Origin: Pseudomonas sp. MIACH
GTDB lineage: Bacteria; Pseudomonadota; Gammaproteobacteria; Pseudomonadales; Pseudomonadaceae
Assembly: GCF_001269925.1 (NCBI RefSeq)
Contig: NZ_LHVO01000064.1
Span: 105,055 to 169,054 of the forward strand
Direction: 5' to 3'
DNA length: 64,000 nt
Made by a program: the position numbers and the translations under genes. The notes under the pieces are model-generated. The model was not told the DNA's origin, searched no databases, and worked only from the letters and a program-made list of their open reading frames with translations. Of the stretch, positions 8,240 through 15,815 are shown in pieces (the stretch's first letter is position 1; every line of letters starts with the position of its first letter).

Positions 8240-9682
8240 ATGACCGAAGTAGAAGTAAAGAAAACACAAGAAAGCCTGCAGGATCGCCTGGCGCAAGTTA
8301 TCGAGCTGCTGCAGCGCCAGCGCGTGGTCGAAGATTTCACGCACCGCCAGGATGGTCCGAATAACGACCTCGTCGAAAACCTGGTCCACCGGCAAAACCT
8401 CGTCGAGTTGCAGCGCAAGCTTGATGACCTGCACTCCGCCGACGTAGCCTACATTCTCGAAGCCTTGCCGCTCGATGATCGACTGACCCTCTGGCAGTTG
8501 GTCAAGGCTGATCGCGACGGCGACATCCTGCTCGAAGTATCCGACTCGGTCCGTGAAACCCTGATCGCCGACATGGACGATCACGAACTCCTGGCTGCAG
8601 CCAGGGAGATGGACGCCGACGAACTGGCCGACCTCGCCCCTGAACTGCCCCGTGATGTTGTTCATGAGCTGATGGAGGCCCTCGATGGCCAGCAGCGTGA
8701 GCGCGTGCGCTCCGCGTTGTCCTACGATGAGGATCAGGTCGGCGCGCTGATGGACTTTGAGATGGTCACCATCCGCGAAGACGTCAGTCTGGAAGTGGTA
8801 TTGCGTTACCTGCGCCGGCTCAAAGAGCTGCCGGGTCATACCGACAAACTGTTCGTGGTTGACTACGAAGGCATTCTCAAGGGCGTGCTGCCGATCAAGC
8901 GCCTGCTGGTAAACGATCCGGAGAAAAAAGTTGCTGACCTGATGGCCAGCGATACCGTGAGCTTTCACCCTGACGAAGATGCCTACGACGCGGCCCAGGC
9001 CTTTGAACGTTATGACTTGATCTCCGCTCCGGTGGTCGACAAGAACGGCAAGCTGATCGGCCGTCTGACCATCGACGAAATCGTCGACCTGATTCGTGAA
9101 GAGAGTGAAACCGAAGTCCTCAACATGGCGGGTTTGCGTGAAGAGGAAGATATTTTTGCATCCGTCTGGCGCTCGCTGCATAACCGTTGGGCGTGGTTGG
9201 CGGTCAATCTGATTACCGCATTTATCGCTTCCCGTGTGATCGGGCTGTTCGAGGGTTCCATCGAAAAGCTGGTGGCCTTGGCGGCGTTGATGCCGATTGT
9301 GGCCGGCATTGGTGGCAACTCGGGTAACCAGACGATCACCATGATCGTGCGGGCCATGGCGCTGGATCAGGTGAGTACCGCCAACTCTTCGCGCCTGCTG
9401 CGCAAGGAGCTGGCGGTGGGCCTTATCAACGGACTGGTGTGGGGTGGGGTGATTGGTGTGGTGGCGTACTTGCTGTACGGCAGTTGGTCCCTTGGGGTGG
9501 TCATGACCGCTGCCATGACGCTCAACCTGCTGCTGGCCGCCCTGATGGGGGTGCTGATCCCCATGACCCTGGCACGCCTTGGTCGCGACCCTGCCATGGG
9601 CGCCAGTGTGATGATCACGGCCATGACTGACAGTGGTGGCTTCTTCATCTTCCTCGGTCTGGCGACGATCTTCTTGCTTTGA
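8240..9682 (+). CDS. mgtE: Magnesium transporter MgtE
   Basis: Mg2+-gated magnesium channel of the inner membrane. The 480-residue protein has the usual order: an N-terminal superhelical domain (about residues 30-130, with DDRLTLWQLV and MDADELADLAPELP), two CBS repeats (about 140-265, sensing cytosolic Mg2+), the connecting plug helix, and five C-terminal membrane segments. The pore signature PIVAGIGGNSGNQT and the last-helix TAMTDSGGFFIFLGLA are present. The ATG at 8240 is chosen over the in-frame ATG at 8210 because MTEVEVKK fits the family start. It is not linked to other metal genes here. Confidence 0.95.
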   Translation: MTEVEVKKTQESLQDRLAQVIELLQRQRVVEDFTHRQDGPNNDLVENLVHRQNLVELQRKLDDLHSADVAYILEALPLDDRLTLWQLVKADRDGDILLEVSDSVRETLIADMDDHELLAAAREMDADELADLAPELPRDVVHELMEALDGQQRERVRSALSYDEDQVGALMDFEMVTIREDVSLEVVLRYLRRLKELPGHTDKLFVVDYEGILKGVLPIKRLLVNDPEKKVADLMASDTVSFHPDEDAYDAAQAFERYDLISAPVVDKNGKLIGRLTIDEIVDLIREESETEVLNMAGLREEEDIFASVWRSLHNRWAWLAVNLITAFIASRVIGLFEGSIEKLVALAALMPIVAGIGGNSGNQTITMIVRAMALDQVSTANSSRLLRKELAVGLINGLVWGGVIGVVAYLLYGSWSLGVVMTAAMTLNLLLAALMGVLIPMTLARLGRDPAMGASVMITAMTDSGGFFIFLGLATIFLL

Positions 9683-9707
9683 CCTCCTCTCTCAAGCCGG
9701 CTCCTCC

Positions 9708-9805
9708 GTAGGAGCTGGCTTGCCAGCGAAAATCGTCAACGATACCGCGCAAAACCTGACTACCCACGGCGCTCCCAGGTTTTTCGCGAGCAAGCTTGCT
9801 TCTAC
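9708..9805. repeat. REP-type inverted pair (second family) after mgtE
   Basis: GTAGGAGCTGGCTTGCCAGCGA (9708-9729) and an imperfect inverted partner running from TCGCGAGCAAGC to GCTTCTAC (9784-9805). This GTAGGAGC family differs in core from the GTGGGAGG family elsewhere in the window. Confidence 0.8.
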
Positions 9806-9815
9806 AAACTCCAGG

Positions 9816-9843
9816 CAAAAAAAAGCCAGCACATGGCTGGCTT
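9816..9843 (-). terminator. Terminator of amrZ
   Basis: On the minus strand AAGCCAGC and GCTGGCTT form an 8-bp stem with a 5-nt loop, followed by a run of T. The run lies on the left, so the signal serves amrZ rather than mgtE. Confidence 0.85.
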
Positions 9844-9861
9844 CGGCTTTCAGTGGCAGAT

Positions 9862-10188
9862 TCAGTTGGCTTCTGCGGCCGCCTCGACGTCGTGCGCGAT
9901 AAGCGAGACGAGGGCATTTTGCTGGCGGTGGGAGAGCTGACGAAAACGCTGCAGCAGTTCGCGTTCGTGCAGTGACAGCTCGGGGCTGTCCAGGCGCATG
10001 CTCAACTCGTCACCCAGCGCACCTTCCTGAATAAGGCTCTGTTCCAGGCGCGCGATGATTTCGGAGTTCATGCTGCGGTGATGATTGCGAGCCACCTCGG
10101 CAATGCGTTCCCGCATTCCGTCTGGCAGACGTACGACGAACTTGTCAGCCGTACGGCTGGAATAAATTGCCTGTTTCAATGGGCGCAT
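9862..10188 (-). CDS. amrZ: Ribbon-helix-helix transcription regulator AmrZ (AlgZ)
   Basis: Arc-family DNA-binding protein that in pseudomonads controls alginate, motility, c-di-GMP and iron genes and represses itself. The 108-residue protein reads MRPLKQAIYSSRTADKFVVRLP, where the KFVVRL strand enters the DNA major groove, then the MNSEIIARLEQSL helix and a C-terminal tetramerisation part (SPELSLHERELLQRFRQLSHRQQNAL). It agrees almost residue for residue with the P. aeruginosa protein as I remember it. The start lacks an obvious Shine-Dalgarno; a perfect 10-bp palindrome lies 6 bp upstream. It is single, with its own terminator. Confidence 0.95.
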   Translation of the reverse strand: MRPLKQAIYSSRTADKFVVRLPDGMRERIAEVARNHHRSMNSEIIARLEQSLIQEGALGDELSMRLDSPELSLHERELLQRFRQLSHRQQNALVSLIAHDVEAAAEAN

Positions 10189-10193
10189 ATATT

Positions 10194-10203
10194 TAACCGG
10201 TTA
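10194..10203. promoter_or_regulatory. Palindrome TAACCGGTTA in front of amrZ
   Basis: A perfect 10-bp palindrome where a ribosome site would be expected. It could be an autoregulatory operator or a transcript feature; this is inference only. Confidence 0.3.
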
Positions 10204-10245
10204 GTTCAGGGGAGCGGTTATTGGAATTGGCCGCAAGATGAGTGT

Positions 10246-10271
10246 TAAGACAAGACTCACGACCAAAGTTC
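10246..10271 (-). promoter_or_regulatory. Candidate AlgU (sigma22) promoter of amrZ
   Basis: On the minus strand GAACTT (10266-10271) is followed after 15 bp by TCTTA (10246-10250), close to the sigmaE-type consensus GAACTT-N16-TCTGA. The start would lie about 50 nt before amrZ. P. aeruginosa algZ is known to depend on AlgT/U. I see no convincing gene or other structure in the rest of the gap to 10578. Confidence 0.45.
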
Positions 10272-10578
10272 AACCCGAATTGCAAAGAGGCCGCATCATG
10301 CCTCAGATTTGCCAGTTCCTTGGCGTCAATTCTGTGACAAATATTGAACTGCCTAAAGGCTTTATGCCAGCACTCATTTGCATTTTTGCGGACTGGTTGG
10401 AAAACTTTTCTGCGAGAGGGGGCGTCAGGCGATCCTCCCGCAGGCACAGGCCGCAGCAGGGTTTAAGGCCGCACATCGTATAGCAAAGTGGCCTTTTGCC
10501 CTTATCTTTAAGACTAGTGGCAATCTGCCGATTTACTAGCTCATGCGACGTAAGGTAGGGCGGGAGAGGGGGGGTGTG

Positions 10579-10758
10579 TCAGCGCAGAACCGGGTCGAAT
10601 TTGATGCGACGCCCTACCACGAGGGTGAGCAGCAGACCGCAGGCGCAAACGCCGCTGGCAATAAGTGCGGTCGTTTGACCGTCTTGCGTGTCGGCACTCA
10701 GGCCGTACAGGCCAGTGACAGCGGTCAGGCACAGAAACAGCCAGCCAGATTTGGTCAT
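10579..10758 (-). CDS. Small two-helix membrane protein, 59 aa
   Basis: A short frame reading MTKSGWLFLCLTAVTGLYGL, then a polar SADTQDGQTT turn, then ALIASGVCACGLLLTLVVGR and a basic tail RIKFDPVLR. Two hydrophobic segments (about residues 5-20 and 31-48) with a short hydrophilic link suggest a helical hairpin in the inner membrane, with both ends in the cytoplasm by the positive-inside rule. It begins 11 nt after the stop of the 78-residue gene upstream on the same strand, so the two probably form an operon. I do not recognise a family and suggest no function. Confidence 0.65.
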   Translation of the reverse strand: MTKSGWLFLCLTAVTGLYGLSADTQDGQTTALIASGVCACGLLLTLVVGRRIKFDPVLR

Positions 10759-10769
10759 CAGCGGATCCC

Positions 10770-11006
10770 TCAGAAAACCCAGTGTTCAGAGGCAGGTGCA
10801 GCCTGAGTGCCTTGAGTCAGGCGTACGGGCGCTTGTGCATTCGGTGTCATCACGGCCAGTTGCGGACGTTGTTGCAAGTGGTGAGGGACTGCCTGCTGGC
10901 TGATCTGCGCCGGGTCATTGCTGCCAGTCGATTGAAAGTGGAACATCAGCAGTGCAGCCAGGGCTAGGGTGTTGAGGGTTAACAGAATGGCACTGTTCAT
11001 GGTCAT
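10770..11006 (-). CDS. Small membrane-anchored protein of unknown function, 78 aa
   Basis: MTMNSAILLTLNTLALAALLMF forms one N-terminal hydrophobic helix, which could be a signal anchor. A polar tail rich in Gln, Pro and Ala follows, with no Cys for lipidation. The start has GGAGA six bases upstream; the third codon ATG is an alternative. It heads a two-gene unit with the 59-residue membrane protein downstream. Upstream, 11007-11330 holds no gene that I can support. Confidence 0.6.
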   Translation of the reverse strand: MTMNSAILLTLNTLALAALLMFHFQSTGSNDPAQISQQAVPHHLQQRPQLAVMTPNAQAPVRLTQGTQAAPASEHWVF

Positions 11007-11330
11007 GTTCTCCGCTTAACGCCGTGGCTGGCTGGATGGGTCTTGTCGGAGAAGTATTGCAGGTGTCGTGCCAAACTATTATTCCATTAAAATCAATGGT
11101 TTAAGTTTGCTTTAAGGCGTCTGAAGGTTGCAATTTGCAATGCTGGCATTTTGGGGAAGTGCATTTTGCACGATCCTGTCATGTGCCCGTATTTGCGGGG
11201 CGAAACCACGGTTGCTCCGGCAAGGATCGGCCTACACTCAAAAAGCCTACGGACGACATGACAAAACCCACCTCGGCCGTTAACATGCACGCCGTCCGTC
11301 GCAGTGCCCTTGGCCCGATGGCTGTCATTT

Positions 11331-11407
11331 GTCCCAGTAGCTCAATTGGATAGAGCATCCCCCTCCTAAGGGGAAGGTTGGCCGTTCGAACCGGCCCTGG
11401 GACACCA
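11331..11407 (+). tRNA. tRNA-Arg (anticodon CCT)
   Basis: A 77-nt tRNA with acceptor arms GTCCCAG / CTGGGAC and encoded CCA. The anticodon loop CTCCTAA gives CCT, which reads the rare AGG codon. The T-loop is GTTCGAACC. Confidence 0.96.
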
Positions 11408-11412
11408 GATTC

Positions 11413-11449
11413 AAAGCCCCGCACAGCCTATTCTGTGCGGGGCTTTTTT
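11413..11449 (+). terminator. Terminator after tRNA-Arg(CCT)
   Basis: AAAGCCCCGCACAG pairs with CTGTGCGGGGCTTT around a 6-nt loop, followed by T residues. Confidence 0.93.
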
Positions 11450-11684
11450 GTGCGCGCTCGATCTTTTCAAACACCGGGCGAACCTTGGCGCTGATCAAGG
11501 TTCACAGCAGGTGCTGCCGGGTATTTTCTGAGGCGGTGTAACTTGAGCCTTACCCGACAGCGTCTGAGCTGTTCAAGCAAAATAATCCCCGGAAACAGCT
11601 CATACCGCCTGTCCGGAACCAACCACCCAGGACTATCATGCTGATAGCCCTGTCTCTCACCGCAAGGAGCCGCTCGGAACGCCG

Positions 11685-13067
11685 ATGCGCCAAATCTGGA
11701 AATCTTTTCGAGCCCTTTATTTCGCCTCCTTGATGATGCTGATTGGCTCCGGCCTGCTCAGTACTTACCTGGCCTTGCGCCTGGCGGCCGACCATGTCGA
11801 CAGTCTATGGGTCGGTGCGCTGATGGCGGCCAACTACTTCGGCCTGGTACTGGGCGGCAAGATCGGGCACCGCCTGATCGCCCGAGTCGGGCATATCCGT
11901 GCTTACGCCACGTGTGCCGGGATTGTCGGTGCGGCGGTGCTGGGCCATGGCCTGATCGATTGGCTGCCGGCCTGGATCGTGCTGCGGGTGATCGTGGGCC
12001 TGGGCATGATGTGCCAGTACATGGTCATCGAAAGCTGGCTCAATGAGCAGGCAGATGCCAAGCAGCGTGGCGTGGTGTTCAGCGGTTATATGATCGCTTC
12101 CTACCTCGGCCTGGTATTAGGCCAGTTGATCCTGGTGATGCATCCCCAGCTTGGTCTTGAGCTGCTGATGCTGGTAGCACTGTGCTTCGCCCTGTGCCTG
12201 GTGCCGGTGGCCATGACCCGGCGCATTCACCCGGCGGCCTTGCATCCTGCGCCGATGGAGCCGCGCTTCTTTATCAAGCGCGTGCCGCAGTCGCTGAGCA
12301 CGGTGTTGGGGGCGGGGTTGATCGTCGGTTCGTTCTACGGTCTGGCGCCGCTTTATGCTTCACAGCAAGGGCTGACCACCGAACAGGTAGGTCTGTTCAT
12401 GGGTAGCTGCATTTTTGCCGGGCTGCTGGTGCAGTGGCCGTTGGGCTGGTTATCGGATCGCTATGATCGCGCGTTGCTGATCCGCTGCTTCGCCTTGTGC
12501 CTGGCGGTAGCTGCGCTGCCGTTGGCGATCATGACCCAAGTGCCGCTGGAAGTGCTGTTTGTGGCAGGCTTCTTGTGTTCTCTCGTACAGTTTTGCCTGT
12601 ATCCATTGGCGGTGGCGTTTTCCAACGACCATGTGGAAGGCGATCGCCGGGTATCGCTGACGGCCATGCTGTTGGTGACCTATGGTGTCGGCGCCAGCAT
12701 CGGACCGTTGCTGGCGGGTGTGGTGATGAAGCTGTTCGGCAGCCAGATGCTGTACGCATTTTTCAGCCTGTGCGCGCTGATCCTGGTGTGGCGCATCCGG
12801 CCTAAGGCAGTGACCAACCTGCATCAGGTGGAAGACGCCCCTCTGCATCACGTGGCAATGCCCGACAGTATGTCGAGTTCGCCGCTGGTGGCCGCGCTGG
12901 ACCCGCGTGTCGATGAGCAGGTGGTGCAGGAGCAGATGCAAACTGCCCCCGATCCGGAGCCGCAGGTCGATCCTGCGCCGCCCGTGGATGAGCCAGCCTT
13001 CGAAGGGCCACCCGAGCCCTTGGGGCCGGACGAGCATCCTCATGAATTGAGCAGGGCGCGCCCCTGA
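11685..13067 (+). CDS. MFS transporter (YcaD-like), long acidic tail
   Basis: A major facilitator superfamily inner-membrane carrier of 460 residues with about 12 hydrophobic segments up to residue 375. Loop 2-3 carries GGKIGHRLIARVGHIRAY, a variant of the MFS GxLaDrxGrr signature, and the second half has PLGWLSDRYDRALL. The fold and the helix-5 stretch IESWLNEQ suggest the YcaD/UMF1-like group, whose substrate is unknown. Residues 385-460 form a Pro/Glu/Asp-rich tail that is not needed for transport in relatives. Upstream, CTATCAtgcTGATAG (11633-11647) is a short dyad. A bidirectional terminator separates it from flgZ. Confidence 0.85.
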   Translation: MRQIWKSFRALYFASLMMLIGSGLLSTYLALRLAADHVDSLWVGALMAANYFGLVLGGKIGHRLIARVGHIRAYATCAGIVGAAVLGHGLIDWLPAWIVLRVIVGLGMMCQYMVIESWLNEQADAKQRGVVFSGYMIASYLGLVLGQLILVMHPQLGLELLMLVALCFALCLVPVAMTRRIHPAALHPAPMEPRFFIKRVPQSLSTVLGAGLIVGSFYGLAPLYASQQGLTTEQVGLFMGSCIFAGLLVQWPLGWLSDRYDRALLIRCFALCLAVAALPLAIMTQVPLEVLFVAGFLCSLVQFCLYPLAVAFSNDHVEGDRRVSLTAMLLVTYGVGASIGPLLAGVVMKLFGSQMLYAFFSLCALILVWRIRPKAVTNLHQVEDAPLHHVAMPDSMSSSPLVAALDPRVDEQVVQEQMQTAPDPEPQVDPAPPVDEPAFEGPPEPLGPDEHPHELSRARP

Positions 13068-13071
13068 ATGC

Positions 13072-13110
13072 AAAAACGGGCAGATCCCCAAAGGATCTGC
13101 CCGTTTTTTT
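13072..13110. terminator. Bidirectional terminator between the MFS gene and flgZ
   Basis: AAAAACGGGCAGATCC pairs perfectly with GGATCTGCCCGTTTTT around a 5-nt loop. A tract on one side and T tract on the other let it serve both convergent genes. Confidence 0.93.
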
Positions 13111-13127
13111 ATCGCGATCTTTAGAGA

Positions 13128-13877
13128 TTAAAAATCGTCGTCCTTGTCGAAGCGTCGCGCTTCACGCTGCAACTGGTACACAAAACGCTCGACCTGGCGC
13201 TGTACCAGGCCACTCATGTTGTGGAAGCGCACACCGGCGAAGGTGGTGTTGATCTTGTCTTCGAAGTGCAGGTAACGCAGCTCGACCGAGGTGGTCATGC
13301 TGCCAAACGGCAGTGCGGCGATAAATCGGTCGTAGACCTGGCCCAGTTGCAGGCGCTCGGAAATATCGCCTTCAAAGCGCAATTTGCAGCCGGTGGCGGA
13401 AATATCCAGCAATTTGCCGTTGACCGGCGCCTTGAGTTTTTCGCCACCGAGTTCGATGTTCACCAGTTGCGCCAGCTTCAGTGCGGCGCGGAAGGCGTTG
13501 CGGCGCTGATGGTAGACCACCTCGTCCGGCAGGCTGCCGGTGTAGATACGGTGGCCGTCTTTTTCGCTGATGCTCAGGGTGCCTTTGCTTTCCCAGGCGA
13601 CGCGTACGCCATCATGAAAACCTTCGATGCGAAAGGGTTCGCCGCTTTCGAGGTGGCGCTCGCCATCGCGGGGGATCATTTCGTCCAGCGCCAGCGTGTT
13701 GCCTTCGCGGTTGACGTCGACCAGATAGCTCTGGAAGCGTTGGCTGCGTTCGTGGAAGGTGATGATCAGCGGATCATGGCTGTCTTGCAGCATCCGCAAG
13801 GTGCCGGCGATTTCCAGAGGCGTGGTGAGGACCTTGGGGGGCTGCGGGGCATCTTCCGCATTAAGGGCGTTGAACAC
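13128..13877 (-). CDS. flgZ: c-di-GMP-binding flagellar brake protein (YcgR type, FlgZ)
   Basis: Binds c-di-GMP and slows the flagellar motor, linking second-messenger level to motility. The N-terminal YcgR domain (about residues 15-110) is followed by a PilZ domain whose RRNAFR and DISATGCKLRF supply the RxxxR and (D/N)xSxxG ligands. I choose the GTG at 13877 (VFNALNAED), preceded by GGAAG; the in-frame ATG at 13925 adds 16 residues that do not look like the family. The stop is at 13128-13130, giving 249 residues. It lies downstream of flgM and flgN on the same strand, the arrangement described in P. fluorescens and P. putida. Confidence 0.92.
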   Translation of the reverse strand: MFNALNAEDAPQPPKVLTTPLEIAGTLRMLQDSHDPLIITFHERSQRFQSYLVDVNREGNTLALDEMIPRDGERHLESGEPFRIEGFHDGVRVAWESKGTLSISEKDGHRIYTGSLPDEVVYHQRRNAFRAALKLAQLVNIELGGEKLKAPVNGKLLDISATGCKLRFEGDISERLQLGQVYDRFIAALPFGSMTTSVELRYLHFEDKINTTFAGVRFHNMSGLVQRQVERFVYQLQREARRFDKDDDF

Positions 13878-13973
13878 GGTTCTTCCATCTCCAGACAAAA
13901 TACGACTACACGCAAGAACCGGCATTTTGCCAGCATGTGGCGCGCCTTGGATAGGGCACGCGGTAAACCGGTG

Positions 13974-14444
13974 TCAGGCTTGGCTGCGGGTACTTGGCTT
14001 GACCAGGCGCGAGGTGGAGCCCTGGGCGTTATAAAGTGCCGGTGGCTCTCCGCCGTGGAGTATACGCAACTGGTTGGCGGTCGTAGCTTGCTGAAGCTGG
14101 ATCGACTGACCGTTAAGCAGGTTGGCTTCCTGGCACTGGGCGAGCAATTGATTGAGTTCTTTACTCTGGGCCAGCAATTGATCGCCGACCGAGGAGTGGC
14201 TGGCCAACTGCGCCAGGCCGTCGTGGTCTGACGGCAGGCCAAGGCTGATGAGGATCTGGCTGCGTTTTTTGCCGTGCTGTTCCAGCAGGACAATCAACGA
14301 CTGTTTGCGCGCCAGAATTTCTTCCAGCAGCGGCATATCCCGGCCATAGAGAGCCAGGGATTCTTCTTTAAGCAGCTCGAGCAGCTGTTGCGTCGGCGCT
14401 AGATCATCAATGATCAGTTGAAGCAAATGTTCGTCGTGATGCAT
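13974..14444 (-). CDS. flgN: Flagellar export chaperone FlgN
   Basis: Cytoplasmic chaperone that delivers the hook-filament junction proteins FlgK and FlgL to the export gate. The 156-residue protein is almost all helical with heptad-like Leu spacing (LLQLIIDDLAPTQQLLELLKEESLAL), typical of FlgN. The C-terminal 40 residues are polar and probably disordered, as expected for the client-binding tail. It follows flgM by 48 bp and shares the sigma28 promoter; flgZ follows after 96 bp. Confidence 0.93.
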   Translation of the reverse strand: MHHDEHLLQLIIDDLAPTQQLLELLKEESLALYGRDMPLLEEILARKQSLIVLLEQHGKKRSQILISLGLPSDHDGLAQLASHSSVGDQLLAQSKELNQLLAQCQEANLLNGQSIQLQQATTANQLRILHGGEPPALYNAQGSTSRLVKPSTRSQA

Positions 14445-14492
14445 GGCTGGCCTTGGGTTTTAAGCGTCCAAAAGCCCTGCGCAGGCCTTTGC

Positions 14493-14816
14493 CTAGCGCT
14501 CGGCTTCGAAGTTAAGCAGCTTGCTGGCTACACGGTTGCTGTCGACTTTATAGCTGCCATCGGCGATCGCCTGCTTCAATTCGGCCACGCGGGCTTTATT
14601 GACTACCGGTTGATCGCGCAGCGAGTCAGTGACCTTCTGCAACTGTTGAGCCTCATTGCTCAGGTGTACGGATTCCCCGCTTTGGCTGGCACTGGCCTGC
14701 TCTGCCTTGACGGGCAGCGCCGGCGCCTTGGCTTCTACGCTGTCCTTGGTGCTGGTGGTGCGCGTAGTGCCTGACGTAGTCGGGGTGTTATTTAAACGGC
14801 TGAAATCGATGACCAT
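14493..14816 (-). CDS. flgM: Anti-sigma28 factor FlgM
   Basis: Holds sigma28 (FliA) inactive until the hook is complete, then is secreted. The 107-residue protein starts MVIDFSRLNN. The N-terminal half is Ser/Thr-rich and unfolded (export part); the C-terminal half VHLSNEAQQLQKVTDSLRD...VAELKQAIADGSYKVDSNRVASKLLNFE is the conserved FliA-binding domain. The longer frame from 14924 is rejected because it would run through the sigma28 promoter. The start ATG at 14816 lies about 45 nt downstream of the predicted start of transcription. Confidence 0.95.
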   Translation of the reverse strand: MVIDFSRLNNTPTTSGTTRTTSTKDSVEAKAPALPVKAEQASASQSGESVHLSNEAQQLQKVTDSLRDQPVVNKARVAELKQAIADGSYKVDSNRVASKLLNFEAER

Positions 14817-14854
14817 GATAAAAAAAACCTCTGGGTATTTGGACGCTTGCCATG

Positions 14855-14881
14855 TTTTCGGCCATACCCGGACAAACTTTA
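14855..14881 (-). promoter_or_regulatory. Sigma28 (FliA) promoter of flgM-flgN-flgZ
   Basis: On the minus strand TAAAGTTT (14874-14881), exactly 11 bp, then GCCGAAAA (14855-14862). The consensus is TAAAGTTT-N11-GCCGATAA, so 15 of 16 positions match and the spacing is exact. Confidence 0.92.
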
Positions 14882-14958
14882 GGCGCAAATGACAATAAAT
14901 CTCCGCACGGGACATCTCGTGCACAGTGTAGGAAAACCCAGCGTCCTGTACCAGTGAT

Positions 14959-15729
14959 CTATAAAGCTACCTCGACTTGCCCGGGGGCCGTCACCCGCGC
15001 TTTGATCACGCGGTTGGAGTTGAGGTTCTTGACCCGAATCTGTTCGCTCATGCCGCCGTTGGACAGCGCTTCGCCCGGCATTTTCACCTGCAACCCGCCG
15101 CTGCTGGCGGAAATCACCACCTGATCACCCTTGCGAATGACCTCCGCCTGCTCCAGGTGTACCAGTGTAATCACCTGGTCGGTGACCACTGGTCGGGTCA
15201 GCTTTTGCCCGATGGCCTGGTCGAGGGAGGTCAGGTAGCCCTGGTTGATCATGCTGATGTCGCGTTCGCGCAGTGCCACATCCTCAAAGCCGATAATCCC
15301 GGTGCGTTTCAGCGGGCGGGCAACCACCACCACATCACGGAACAATTTGACCTGGGCCGGCACGAAAACGGTCCAGGGCGAGGCGCCTTCGCAGCGTACC
15401 TTGACGGTCACACGCCCGATGGGTTGGGCCGGACTTTCCAGGGAGGCTGTCAATTCCTTGTCGCACATTGGCATGCGCAGGCGCGGGTCTAATTGGCTGA
15501 CTTGGATTTCATAACGTCCCGGCGTCTGGGTGGTCGCCAGATAATCTTCTACAGTGAACTCAAGAAAGCCTTGAGTGACGCCGATAAGTAGATCAGGCAA
15601 GGTGACGTTATCTGCACGGGCCGTGGTGCCCAGGCTGAAAGCAAGCAGCGCCAACGTTACGCAGAGTGTTCTGCGATACGGTGTGAGGCCAAGGCGTCGG
15701 GAAACTGTCGTTTTAATATCCATAGCCAT
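14959..15729 (-). CDS. flgA: Flagellar basal body P-ring assembly protein FlgA
   Basis: Periplasmic chaperone for assembly of the FlgI P-ring. An N-terminal Sec signal (TLCVTLALLAFSLGTTARA) is followed by the mature protein from about residue 39. The SAF-like region (VVVARPLKRTGIIGFEDVALRERDI) and C-terminal SANGL-type segment (EVIRKGDQVVISASSGGLQVKMPGEAL) match FlgA. The length is 256 residues from 15729 (MAMDIKTT); 15723 (MDIKTT) is equally plausible, and neither has a strong Shine-Dalgarno. It is divergent from cheV with an 86-bp gap. Confidence 0.93.
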   Translation of the reverse strand: MAMDIKTTVSRRLGLTPYRRTLCVTLALLAFSLGTTARADNVTLPDLLIGVTQGFLEFTVEDYLATTQTPGRYEIQVSQLDPRLRMPMCDKELTASLESPAQPIGRVTVKVRCEGASPWTVFVPAQVKLFRDVVVVARPLKRTGIIGFEDVALRERDISMINQGYLTSLDQAIGQKLTRPVVTDQVITLVHLEQAEVIRKGDQVVISASSGGLQVKMPGEALSNGGMSEQIRVKNLNSNRVIKARVTAPGQVEVAL

Positions 15730-15815
15730 CAAATTAGCAAAGCTCGTGCCGTTTAGTGTTGGGTGCGCGCCGCCCTTGTAGGTATAGCCAAAGGTTTTAG
15801 CGTAGGAGTCATGGC

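Noticed and set aside
10193..10447. 84-codon frame upstream of amrZ
   Set aside because: It covers the predicted promoter, has no ribosome site and no plausible protein character.
11135..11353. 72-codon frame running into tRNA-Arg(CCT)
   Set aside because: It overlaps the tRNA and lacks a ribosome site.
15737..15754. Sigma54-like CGGCACGAGCTTTGC before flgA
   Set aside because: Spacing is right, but the start point would fall at or inside the first flgA codons, leaving almost no leader. Reported only as a coincidence unless flgA starts later.
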